A DNA stretch of 64,000 nt, taken from contig CM059621.1 in NCBI GenBank assembly GCA_030435675.1, positions 4,898,001-4,962,000 of the forward strand. The letters run 5' to 3'. Below, piece by piece: positions 11,712-20,338 of the stretch. Both the position numbers and the translations under genes were made by a program. The notes beneath the pieces are model-generated. The model did not search any database. It was not told the DNA's origin and saw only the letters and a list, made by a program, of their open reading frames with translations. The stretch's first letter is position 1, and each line of letters opens with the position of its first letter. Source of the stretch: Steinernema hermaphroditum. Lineage: Eukaryota > Nematoda > Chromadorea > Rhabditida > Steinernematidae.

Positions 11712-12017
11712 TATCGCCGAGAGCGATTCCAAACCGACCTGAAGGGGCGTTATGTACGAACATCTGACATATCTAGTTAGTCAAATGATTGGGTCCCGCC
11801 GCGATCCTTGCAGACGACCGTAGCGGGTGCACTGCGCGCCGCTGCGATTAAGCCGTTTAGGCTTTTGTTTCAACTTCTCATCCTTGTTATTTGTTATCGT
11901 GTTGTTAACGTGTTTGTTTATATAAAGGTTTAATTACCCAAGTTTGAGGTGAATTATCCAAGTCCCGCGTGGCCGTTTGGTAGTGACAGAACCAGACGAG
12001 GCGAGCCCTCTGCTATA
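11712..12017 (+). repeat. 5' LTR of the BEL/Pao element
   Basis: 306 bp, starting TATCGCCGAG and ending CTCTGCTATA. It is identical to the 3' LTR except for two substitutions, in the CCGTTTAGGC and GTTATCGTG segments. The termini are TAT...ATA rather than the common TG...CA; the flanking GCAAG duplication fixes these ends. A TATATAAA box lies at 11921-11928, about 90 bp from the LTR end, in a position suited to driving the genomic transcript. Confidence 0.92.
11921..11928 (+). promoter_or_regulatory. TATA box of the BEL LTR promoter
   Basis: TATATAAA, preserved in both LTRs (second copy near 19582). Promoter role is inferred from sequence and position. Confidence 0.6.
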
Positions 12018-12030
12018 TGGTGCATCGGCC
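12018..12030 (+). promoter_or_regulatory. primer-binding site, tRNA-Gly
   Basis: TGGTGCATCGGCC starts immediately after the 5' LTR. It is complementary to the 3' end of eukaryotic tRNA-Gly(GCC), whose acceptor ends GGCCGATGCA plus CCA. This is where minus-strand DNA synthesis would be primed. The assignment relies on remembered tRNA sequence. Confidence 0.8.
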
Positions 12031-12229
12031 TAATCTGAGACAACCGCGCTTGTGAACACAGTTTTCACAGCGAACTAGACGACGACGCAGATTGACGACA
12101 ATCTGCTTGACGACAGCACTTCGGACAGACGACAATTCCTGTTCGAGCGACAACTTCAGGAATTTCGAAACACAGATTTTCGAAATTGTCTGCAATCGGC
12201 AACAGACGACTTCTCTAGACAATTCAACA

Positions 12230-13141
12230 ATGGCTCCTGCAGCGCCGTACAAGGCCCAGATAACGAAGCATGAGAAGAAGTCAGAGGAATTCATCGCCAG
12301 GATGGAAGAGATCCTGCAAGACGACCTGTCCTTCCCGCGCGAAGACAGCGAACTAGACAACTACTTGACGGAGCAAGGCAGACGACTGAGCGATGCAGAC
12401 GTAAGACGCCTTGAGACAGCTGCACAAGGGATGAAAGACAAGCTCGCGAAGCTAGAAGCCATCAGCGAACAAGCTGAAGACGAGAGCATCGAATCCTACA
12501 CGGAAACGGCTCTAGACTTCATCATGCGAGTGGAAGAACTGGTCGCCGACGCGAAATGGCATATAGACCAAGTCAAGCAGCGCCGCGAGGAACTCGAGAC
12601 GGGACGCCAGCAGTTGAACGCCACCATCCGCGTTAGTCCAACTCCAGAACGAGACGACCGCATCCGCGTTGAGCCACTCAAGATCCCGTCGTTCAGCGGA
12701 GAAGTTTTTGAGTGGTTTAACTTCGTCCAAGCGTTCGAGACGCTCATTCACAACAAGCCGCTAGCGAACTGGGAGAAGTATGCACACCTGATGAAAGCCG
12801 TCACAGGAGACGCCAAAGTATTTCTGGCGAAATACGTAAACCCAGACAACTACGAAGAAGCGTTCGCTCAACTAAAAAGACGATACGGAGACGTAGACAT
12901 GCTGGCTCTGAAGCTCAACGACAAGCTAAACCAGCTGCGGAAACCAACAGACAAAGTCTCAGACCAGAGACGATTCGTAGATGAGTGCCAGCTGAAAGGC
13001 CTAGGTATCGATGTAAACAGCATCAATACCGCACGCTCCATCATGCGGAAACTGCCGGCAAGCACGTACGACAAAGTGCTAGACAAGATTCCGAAAGGTC
13101 AGTTCGGAAAGATCGGCGTAGTCATCGAGGTGACTAACGAC
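12230..13141 (+). CDS. BEL/Pao gag, 5' part, interrupted by a hAT-type element
   Basis: I take the start as the ATG at 12230 (MAPAAPYKAQ); the frame is open from 12092. About 300 residues of charged, helical gag capsid-type sequence contain the RVEPLKIPSFSGE segment and a DUF1759-like region (FNFVQAFETLIH, WEKYAHLMKAV) typical of BEL/Pao gag. The frame is cut by the insertion at 13142 and continues in the same reading frame after the second target-site copy at 14878-14885. The zinc-knuckle part of gag is therefore downstream of the insertion. Confidence 0.85.
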
Positions 13142-13621
13142 TAGGGATGCACCGGAACGAAAAAAAACCGGCACCGGAACCGGAAACCGGAACCGGAACC
13201 GGCAGTACAGTGCACATAGAGGGTGTGACAATACTACTGCTTATTTTTTTTGGTAGCTTTTCGACGTTTTTTGACTCTTTTAAAGTTATGTTATGACATT
13301 CAAATTTCCTTTCCTATTCTACCCCTGAATATCTGATATTCGCTACTAGTTAGCTTCGCTATTTGTTAGCTCTGAAAAATGATTTCTTTCAACCGAGTGA
13401 CCATCGTTCGGAGGGACAGGCGTGGAATACTAAAGTAGTCTATTTTCAACCCTTGCTATCTGGCGCTTCCTTCTCCTAGCAAATTCGGCGTGACCGACAT
13501 CGACTCGCCGAGGAGATTTCGTCGACTGATCTAAAATTGCGACGATGGTGATCAAAATGCCATCAACACGGATCAATCGGCCTCAACTCGTGCTGAAAGT
13601 GACCTGGTGCAGTCAAAAATT

Positions 13622-14124
13622 GATCCACGACTTCACGACTTCACGACTTTATTTCGCGAATCAAAGGCATTATGCCTTGCGCGACACCGAAAATAGACAA
13701 ACAGAGGATGTCTGGAAGACGGCTTCATCCCTGGCGCGGCGTAGATGTCGAACCGGTCGTAGCCGGCGCACTTCACGGGGCATCTGGCAATCGGCAAATC
13801 TTCAGCTGCGGCAGCGGAATATCGTTTGCGGCACAGCGGACGCTTCTGAGCTTGCATCTGATGGTCCGTGGTCCGGGAGTTGCGTCTTCGCTGGTCCTCA
13901 GAGCGTCGACGACCTTCGGGATGACATCTGACGCAGCGTCGGGCGTCGGATTCCTGGCGCCGGACATCTTGTTGTCAGCGGTGGTGGGACTACGGCTTCC
14001 GGGTGTCCCAATTCCCTCTGGAAGCCGGAACAGTCACAACTGCCACGGGGTTTGCCATCTGGCCAACCAGACACTCAGAGAGCGACCGGAGGGACCGACC
14101 GCTCGCCACCGCGACACGAGTGAG
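13622..14124 (-). mobile_element. retroposon subfamily A, complete copy with target-site duplication
   Basis: About 503 bp, oriented minus, flanked by AGTCAAAAATT (13611-13621) and AGTCAAAATTT (14125-14135). On the minus strand it ends with an AAGGC...GCCTT hairpin, GAAATAAA, then a tail of repeated GTCGTGAA units. This 3' tail structure matches the LINE fragment at 28619-29716, implying mobilisation by target-primed reverse transcription. A frame reading RCHPEGRRRSEDQRRRNSRT is shared with the copies at 43838 and 56189. Confidence 0.8.
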
Positions 14125-14225
14125 AGTCAAAATTTTTTTTTTTTGACACAAGTGAATTCAGGAGGTATTGACATTGAAAAATCAGGGTAGTCGCGACTAG
14201 TACAATGAAATTGCCTTAGGCTAGT

Positions 14226-14300
14226 GTGTATGCGTAGTTGAGGGGTTGTGGTCTTCCCTACCAGTTTACGTTCTTGGGTTCGACCCTCCACTTAGGCTCG
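14226..14300 (+). other. weak tRNA-like sequence
   Basis: GGGTTCGACCCTCC resembles a T-arm/B box, with a possible A-box-like GTAGTTGAGGGG upstream. The rest does not fold as a tRNA. Just downstream, about 14330-14430 is related to 41830-41900, so this is probably part of another old repeat. Confidence 0.25.
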
Positions 14301-14631
14301 TCCATTTTTTATTTGATGCAGAGAAGGGCCAGTCTTTGCGTTCGTCTTTCTAAGATGTTCTTTATCTGTTACACCAGAATTTATTTCGATCTGCAACTAT
14401 CACTTAGAGAGGTTCCCTTGTGAGTTATTTCTCGTCTCAATTAAGGTTTCCTGAAACCAGGTAGCTTAATCCTTAATCTAAATTCATTCAACTGGCGCTA
14501 GTTCAATCGAAAACTTTTGGATTGCACTTCAAAATTGCTCCGACCTGTAAAAAATGTGAGAAACGCGCATTCTGAAATCTATTCCTGAGCGACACTTCTA
14601 TATCACTGAAAGCGACGAGCGCATACCTCTG

Positions 14632-14704
14632 CGTGCGTTTGGCTCAATCGGTAAGCTATCTGACTGCGATGCGCGGGTCGCGGGTTCGATCCCTGTCGGT
14701 GGCC
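14632..14704 (+). pseudogene. tRNA-like pseudogene (Arg-type arm)
   Basis: A-box-like TGGCTCAATCGGTAAGC, the anticodon-arm-like TCTGACTGCG (as in tRNA-Arg with anticodon GCG) and a good T arm, GCGGGTTCGATCCCTGT, occur in order over about 73 nt. The 3' half of the anticodon stem and the acceptor stem do not pair, so it is not a working tRNA. Confidence 0.45.
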
Positions 14705-14885
14705 ATTCGATTTTTTCTTTCACAATAGGTTACAGTCAGTCGCGTCCGCGATTCGAAAAGTTCTATGCACCGGAACGAAAAAAAAACCGGCACCGGAACC
14801 GGAACCGGAATTCCGGCGCAAAAAAAGCCGGAAAACCGGAAAAACCGGAACCGGAACCGGAACCGGGTGCATCCCTACTAACGAC

Positions 14886-15881
14886 GTACTAGACAAACGG
14901 GCATACGACGAACAGGCGAGAGGCGGAATCGAAGCATTTGAGCCTAAGACAACTTCACGTGGAAACAGACGAGATCAGCACAGAACCGATCACCACGAGA
15001 CAAATCCACGCTCTTGCATTTACTGCAAGTCGCTCCACCACCGGACGCACGAATGCACTTTCGCTAGTACCCGCAAGGATCGTGAAGAGGTCCTGAAGCA
15101 AGAAAACCGCTGCTTCAACTGTACTGGGATAGGCCACAGCTCGCGGGAATGCCGCAGCATGGGCTGCAAACACTGTGGGCAGAAGCACCACTCGACGATC
15201 TGCGACAAGAGCACACCGCTGCGACAGACAACTCCAGTCCGGAGCGAGACGACTCCAAGAAGCGTGAACTTCGAAAGGCTTGGCACCAACAAGCGAAGTA
15301 CGACCATCGGAACAAAGGTCGCTGACGAGACCAGAGACAACGCCAACACCTCGATTGGGCAGCTGCTGACCACGACAGCAAAGATCCTCAACGAAGAGAC
15401 GAAGCTGTGGGAGGACATCGTGATCATGCTCGACTCAGGAGCTGAAATGTCCGTGATTACAACCAGCGCAGCGAGGAAGCTCGGGCTTAAGACAACTTCT
15501 CAGAAGGATCTACGCATCCAGACGATCGGTGGAAATAAGACGAGGAAGAAACGATACAACTTCGTGACGGCCGAACTCTGCGATAAAGACGCCAACCGCA
15601 TCCGCATCGACATTATGGTGGACGGCAACACCATAATCGGTGAAATAGACACAGCCGTGCTAGACGACGTCGACAGAGCCGCATTGGTAGACAACGGCAT
15701 CACGCTCCAAGACGAAGCGAGGAAACGGGTTCCAGAGCTCCTCTTGGGAGCCAACTACTTTTTTGATGTGATATCGGGCAGAGACATCGTCCACCTTCCA
15801 TCTGGGTTGAAAATGGTTAAGACACGCTTCGGAAACATCTTGGCTGGAAGTAAACAAACCGTAAGTTTTCGACGACTCTAG
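14886..15881 (+). CDS. BEL/Pao gag zinc knuckles and aspartic protease
   Basis: Continues the gag frame after the nested element. First come two Cys/His clusters (CIYCKSLHHRTHEC, then CFNCTGIGHSSREC and CKHCGQKHHSTIC) that bind nucleic acid. Then comes a retroviral-type protease with the active-site motif MLDSGAEMSVI and a downstream hydrophobic-Gly turn (LLLGANYF). It ends at TAG 15879-15881. The next frame (pol) is in -1 phase and overlaps from about 15854. A consensus donor GTAAGT lies in the overlap at 15861, so expression of pol could use frameshifting or splicing; neither is shown. Confidence 0.85.
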   Translation, partial: VLDKRAYDEQARGGIEAFEPKTTSRGNRRDQHRTDHHETNPRSCIYCKSLHHRTHECTFASTRKDREEVLKQENRCFNCTGIGHSSRECRSMGCKHCGQKHHSTICDKSTPLRQTTPVRSETTPRSVNFERLGTNKRSTTIGTKVADETRDNANTSIGQLLTTTAKILNEETKLWEDIVIMLDSGAEMSVITTSAARKLGLKTTSQKDLRIQTIGGNKTRKKRYNFVTAELCDKDANRIRIDIMVDGNTIIGEIDTAVLDDVDRAALVDNGITLQDEARKRVPELLLGANYFFDVISGRDIVHLPSGLKMVKTRFGNILAGSKQTVSFRRL

Positions 15882-18523
15882 TGTTCACGGTGTCTCGTTC
15901 CGTCGCGGCAGGTCCGTGGAACTCGTCTACTCCTTGCTCCATTGTCCAGAGCTTTTCCAGTTCGACGTCGTCTGAGAGTGTCCTGTGGCATGCGGAACGA
16001 AAGACAACGAAGCGGACGGAAGAAGGATACTGTGTTCGACTCCCGTGGAAAGACGACGGAACGAAGCAGCGACTTCCCTCCAACTACAGCATTGCCGCAG
16101 TCCGACTCAGAAATACTCTTAAGACGTACGCCAGAGACGAGAAGGTGCTAGAAGGGTACCAAAAGACAATAGACGATCAGCTGCAGAAGGGTGTTATCGA
16201 AGCAGTCGACTTAGACGCAGACGAGGCAAGTGAAACGATTCACTACCTGTGCCACCTCCCAGTCATCACGCCATCGAAAGAGACAACCAAGCTACGCATT
16301 GCCTACGATGGCTCAGCTCACCACAAGGACAAGCCGTCACTCAACGACGCGCTCCACCAAGGACCCACGATCCTTCCAAGCATCGTAGGCTTGCTACTAC
16401 GTTTCCGGTACGGGAAGATAGCAGTCATCGCTGACATCGAAAAGGCTGTCCTTCAAGTTGGACTGGCCGAAGAAGACCGAGACGCTACGAGATTTCTCTG
16501 GGTCAAAGATGTCACGAGGCCGCCTTCGAGAGACAACCTCATCGTATTCCGCTTCAGACGAGTGCTGTTCGGATTGAACGCATCGCCATTCCTATTGGCG
16601 CAGACAATTGTCCATCATCTAGACAAGACGGTGCAAGACGATCAGCTCAGAGACGACATCAAGTCCAACATGTACGTGGACAACCTAATTCTGACAACAG
16701 AGAACATGCAGACCGGACTAGACATCTACAAGAAGACGAAGCAAATATTCGAGGAGATTCACATGAATCTCAGAGAGTATATATCCAACGATGATATGCT
16801 GAACAAGTCCATTCCAGAGAAGGACCGAGCAACGAAGACCCTGCAGAAGGTTCTTGGACTTCAATGGAGCACGAGTACCGACAAGATAGTACTGGAATGC
16901 GCGATGGAGCTAGACGACATCATCACGAAGAGAAGCGTACTCAAAACACACGCAAAGGTGTTCGACCCATTGGGATTCCTAACACCGCTCACCGTGAAAT
17001 CTAAACTCTTCATCCAAGGACTTTGGCCGAAGAACTACGGCTGGGATGAGCAACTCTCAACAGACGATCGAGCTGTATGGAAGAAAGTGATCAACGCCAT
17101 TTCTGGGTTTAGACGAGAGATTCCACGAGGAATCTGCGCAATCGCAGACAAAGCAACCTTGATCACATTCTCCGACGCAAGTGGCATGGCTCAAGCAGCA
17201 TGCGCGTACCTGAAATGCTCCGACGGACCAACACACTTAATCATGTCTCGATCGAAGGTGATCGGGAAGTTCAAGGAAGGAACAATGCCGAAGCTGGAGC
17301 TAGACAGCTTCATGATAGCCATCCGAATGGCAAAGACAATCTGCGACGAATCGAAGCTGAAGTGCGACATCAAGCGAATCGTCATGTTCAGCGACTCGAA
17401 GATCGCCCTATCATGGATTAAGGCTGAAGAAGCGCCCCACAGAGCGGGAGCCATGGTAACCAGACGCTGGACTGAAATCAGACGCATAAGTGACCTCTGG
17501 GAGAACGAAGGCATTCTGTGTGAGATAGGATACGTCAACTCGGAAGACAACCCAGCAGATATTGCATCAAGAGGAGCAGACAAAGCGACATTAGACGAGC
17601 ACATCTGGTGGAATGGGCCGCGTTTCCTATCAGACGACACGGAAGCATGGAAAATCCCGAGCGAGACATCGGCACTGCCGAAGACAATCACAGTGAAGCT
17701 CAACGCACTGAACCAAGACAAAGACAACCTAGTGTTCGACCGCAAAGAAGTGACTCTCACGGAGTACAAGCGACTCTTCGCGATTGGAATGCGATTCATC
17801 GAAAGCTGTCTCAATAGACAAGAACGTCGAACGGGGAAACAAGCCCCCACAGAGATCTTCAAACCCAGACAACCGGACTCAGAGGCGCTGTCAACTTCAG
17901 ATGTGCACCGAGCGATGATCAAAATCATCCAGATCCATCAACGACAGTTCGCAACTGGAGAGAACAAAAACAGACGAAAGGAGCTCCGAATGAGCCTAGA
18001 CAAGGACGGAATTTGGAGGTGCAGGAGACGACTAGGAAGTAGTGAGCTTCCTGAGAGCGCCAACGAGCCAATCTTCATCCAATCGAATTCCAAACTTGCA
18101 GAACTCATCATCAAAGACGCTCATCAGACGATTGAAAAGGAGAGCAAGCACTTGAGCGAAGGCCACACAATCGCCGAAGTTCGGAAGCGTTACTGGATAC
18201 CGAAACTCAGATCGCAAGTACAGAAGATTAAGAGAAACTGCGTACGCTGCAAACGGTTCAGCACGCAACCATTCAAGTATCCCACCATGTCAGACTTGCC
18301 GACTAGACGAGTGACCAGATCAAGCCCGTTCGAGCACATCGGCCTAGACTACTTTGGACCATTCACGTACAAGATGAAAGACAACAGGCGTGAAAAGTGC
18401 TACGGATGCATTTTCACGTGTGCTACAACGCGACTGATCCATCTCGAGATCGTCACCGATCAGACAGCGGCGTCGTTCCTGAACGCGCTCAGACGATTCT
18501 TCAGCAGAAGACAAGACACATAA
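15854..18523 (+). CDS. BEL/Pao pol: reverse transcriptase, RNase H and start of integrase
   Basis: A frame of about 880 residues. The linker with GYCVRLPWK leads into reverse transcriptase (HLPVITPSKETTKLRIAYD, VIADIEKAVLQVGL as the first catalytic Asp motif, FGLNASPF, and MYVDNL near residue 264). RNase H follows (TFSDASGMAQAA near 428, FSDSKIALSW near 500). The integrase zinc domain has CVRCKRF near 787 and the first catalytic Asp is in GLDYFGPF near 822. The catalytic box is YVDN where most retroelements have YVDD. The frame stops at TAA 18521-18523, and the remaining integrase continues in another phase. Confidence 0.9.
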   Translation, partial: TNRKFSTTLVFTVSRSVAAGPWNSSTPCSIVQSFSSSTSSESVLWHAERKTTKRTEEGYCVRLPWKDDGTKQRLPSNYSIAAVRLRNTLKTYARDEKVLEGYQKTIDDQLQKGVIEAVDLDADEASETIHYLCHLPVITPSKETTKLRIAYDGSAHHKDKPSLNDALHQGPTILPSIVGLLLRFRYGKIAVIADIEKAVLQVGLAEEDRDATRFLWVKDVTRPPSRDNLIVFRFRRVLFGLNASPFLLAQTIVHHLDKTVQDDQLRDDIKSNMYVDNLILTTENMQTGLDIYKKTKQIFEEIHMNLREYISNDDMLNKSIPEKDRATKTLQKVLGLQWSTSTDKIVLECAMELDDIITKRSVLKTHAKVFDPLGFLTPLTVKSKLFIQGLWPKNYGWDEQLSTDDRAVWKKVINAISGFRREIPRGICAIADKATLITFSDASGMAQAACAYLKCSDGPTHLIMSRSKVIGKFKEGTMPKLELDSFMIAIRMAKTICDESKLKCDIKRIVMFSDSKIALSWIKAEEAPHRAGAMVTRRWTEIRRISDLWENEGILCEIGYVNSEDNPADIASRGADKATLDEHIWWNGPRFLSDDTEAWKIPSETSALPKTITVKLNALNQDKDNLVFDRKEVTLTEYKRLFAIGMRFIESCLNRQERRTGKQAPTEIFKPRQPDSEALSTSDVHRAMIKIIQIHQRQFATGENKNRRKELRMSLDKDGIWRCRRRLGSSELPESANEPIFIQSNSKLAELIIKDAHQTIEKESKHLSEGHTIAEVRKRYWIPKLRSQVQKIKRNCVRCKRFSTQPFKYPTMSDLPTRRVTRSSPFEHIGLDYFGPFTYKMKDNRREKCYGCIFTCATTRLIHLEIVTDQTAASFLNALRRFFSRRQDT

Positions 18524-18526
18524 TGC

Positions 18527-19310
18527 TACTACATTCAAGGCAGGTCACGAAACTCTGAAAACAATCGTCACACAGGTGACGCAAGACAATGAGGTCCATC
18601 GTTTCGTGACGAACCACGAAATCGAGTGGATGTACATCACGCCACATTCGCCTTGGAAGGGAGCCTTCTACGAAAGACTCATCCAGTCGATCAAGCACAG
18701 TTACGCTAAGGCTGTAGGCAGACGAATCCTGAACTTAGACGACTTCACGACAGTAATGACCGAAATCGAGGGAACGCTGAACAGCCGACCTCTGGCCTAT
18801 CAATCAACAGACATAGACGACTTCGAATCCATTCGTCCGATCGATTTTGTGCAGAGATCCGTGATGTTAACACCGAACATGGAGACGATCGCTTCGGACA
18901 CAGACGAAGACGACTATCGACCAGCCCACGAGCGGCACAGATTCCAGTCACGTAATCAAGCATTTGACGCACTACGAAAGTCCACCAACATTGTCGAGCA
19001 GTTCTGGAAGAAGTGGTCTGAGCTGTACTTGATCAACCTGCGCGACTACTACGCTCTTAGACAAGGAAAGACAACGAATCGGGAACCCGAGCAAGGAGAG
19101 ATCGTCCTACTGATAGAAGACGACTTACCGAGGAATGCATGGATGCTGGGCCTGATAGAAGCAGTGATCCGAGGAAAAGACGACAGCGTAAGGGAAGTCA
19201 AGCTACGCCTCCCGTCCGGATCCATCGTCAATCGATCAGTCAACACGATCGCTCCAACAGAGATTCGAAGTGTAGACACCAACGCCGCTAGGACAGACGA
19301 TCGCGATTAG
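18527..19310 (+). pseudogene. BEL/Pao integrase C-terminal part, out of frame with pol
   Basis: Resumes the integrase core from the residues just after the second catalytic Asp (NATTFKAG) and contains the catalytic Glu in SPWKGAFYERLI. The BEL-type C-terminal domain (RPIDFVQRS, FWKKWSELYL, GEIVLLIEDD) ends at TAG 19308-19310. Compared with the family, a short stretch that should include the central Asp is missing, and the reading phase changes at the same place. The simplest explanation is one small deletion that both removes the Asp and shifts the frame. The product could not integrate DNA. Confidence 0.85.
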
Positions 19311-19360
19311 ACGAGAGGACAAGGCTGCACGAACTAAGACAGTTTCTGACTCTTGTCGTG

Positions 19361-19372
19361 CTGGGGTGGGAG
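19361..19372 (+). promoter_or_regulatory. polypurine tract
   Basis: A purine-rich run (GGGGTGGGAG) directly abuts the 3' LTR, the expected plus-strand priming site. One T interrupts it. Confidence 0.6.
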
Positions 19373-19678
19373 TATCGCCGAGAGCGATTCCAAACCGACC
19401 TGAAGGGGCGTTATGTACGAACATCTGACATATCTAGTTAGTCAAATGATTGGGTCCCGCCGCGATCCTTGCAGACGACCGTAGCGGGTGCACTGCGCGC
19501 CGCTGCGATTAAGCCGTTCAGGCTTTTGTTTCAACTTCTCATCCTTGTTATTTGTTATTGTGTTGTTAACGTGTTTGTTTATATAAAGGTTTAATTACCC
19601 AAGTTTGAGGTGAATTATCCAAGTCCCGCGTGGCCGTTTGGTAGTGACAGAACCAGACGAGGCGAGCCCTCTGCTATA
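19373..19678 (+). repeat. 3' LTR of the BEL/Pao element
   Basis: 306 bp, two substitutions from the 5' LTR, followed by the second copy of the GCAAG duplication at 19679-19683. Confidence 0.92.
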
Positions 19679-19975
19679 GCAAGAAAGAGGCAAGAGCCAG
19701 TGAAATAACCAGGACACATCACAGCTTCAGCATTAGCTGAGATTAATTACAAAATGAGAATAGCTTCAGTGGATAAGCCCTTATGTGTTGAAAACGTTTC
19801 CGGCTAGGTTCGTAGGCGGTATGATGAGGGTATGTAAAGCCCAGTTTCTGTCGAAGCGTCCTTTTGACAAAAAGTGATGTTCGTCGTTGGTAGCCACATT
19901 GAAGATTCGAGAAATCTTTCATTTGAGAAAATTATTATATAATTGCAACATTGCACATTATTCAAATGATCAGGA

Positions 19976-20290
19976 TTAGCTGCTCTTCGGGCACTCCGAC
20001 TCCATGATACATTTCCCGTTGTGGCGGACGTAAGGATCGTTGCAAATGCATTTCTGAGTACGTGAGCAGCCAAATCGGGTGCAGAGCCCACCCATAGGAT
20101 CCTCACAGGTGGGTTCACAATGCGGACAACCCAAGATCTCACGGCGACCGCATTCTAAAGTTGCTCCTGTCATTTCCTGTCATCAAAGAAGATGAAGCTG
20201 CTCACTCTGGTCGAGAACCTCCAAAGGCGACGCAAGGGCGACGGCAACGAAGATGGAGAGGAGAAGAGCTAGGAGACAGAACAACTTCAT
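19976..20290 (-). CDS. secreted TIL-domain (trypsin-inhibitor-like) protein, copy 1
   Basis: Two exons: 20206-20290 and 19976-20154, joined over a 51-nt intron (donor GTGAGC, acceptor CTTTAG). Exon 1 encodes a signal peptide (MKLFCLLALLLSIFVAVALA) and a short propeptide. Exon 2 encodes one TIL domain with ten Cys in the usual spacing, including CGRREILGCPHCEPTC, KCICNDPYVR and GKCIMESEC. TIL proteins of nematodes are disulfide-rich inhibitors of serine proteases and are secreted. The reactive-site loop lies around GGLCTRFG. A TATATA box lies about 41 bp upstream of the ATG. It is divergently paired with the gene at 21855-22168, with which it shares exon structure and intron phase. Confidence 0.88.
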
Positions 20291-20330
20291 CGTTGCTGCT
20301 GTGGGGCTTGTTCGAGGTCGTCCCTGTGCA

Positions 20331-20338
20331 TATATACT
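20331..20338 (-). promoter_or_regulatory. TATA box of TIL gene 1
   Basis: GTATATATG on the minus strand, about 41 bp before the start codon. The close spacing implies a very short 5' UTR. Confidence 0.55.

Larger units (their letters stand above)
13142..14877. mobile_element. non-autonomous hAT-type element nested in gag
   Basis: 1,736 bp with terminal inverted repeats TAGGGATGCACCGG at the left and CCGGGTGCATCCCTA at the right, flanked by a perfect 8-bp duplication CTAACGAC (13134-13141 and 14878-14885). Both ends carry tandem GGAACC/CCGGAA motifs. A YARNG-type terminus and 8-bp TSD are hAT characters. No transposase frame is present. A second, directly oriented copy of the left-end motif at about 14766 suggests the right part is itself a smaller related element. 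It contains a retroposon (13622-14124) and a tRNA-like sequence. Confidence 0.9.
11712..19678 (+). mobile_element. nearly complete BEL/Pao LTR retrotransposon with nested insertions
   Basis: A 7,967-bp element bounded by two 306-bp LTRs and a perfect 5-bp target-site duplication, GCAAG (11707-11711 and 19679-19683). It has a tRNA-Gly primer-binding site, gag with zinc knuckles, an aspartic protease, reverse transcriptase, RNase H and integrase, in BEL/Pao order. The LTRs differ at only two positions, so insertion is recent. Internal damage: a 1,736-bp hAT-type element in gag (13142-14877) and a small frame-shifting deletion in integrase near 18525. The element is therefore unable to act autonomously as it stands. 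Confidence 0.93.

Noticed and set aside
17191..17928. 245-codon minus-strand frame inside BEL pol
   Set aside because: Antisense shadow of the RNase H region; no independent motif.
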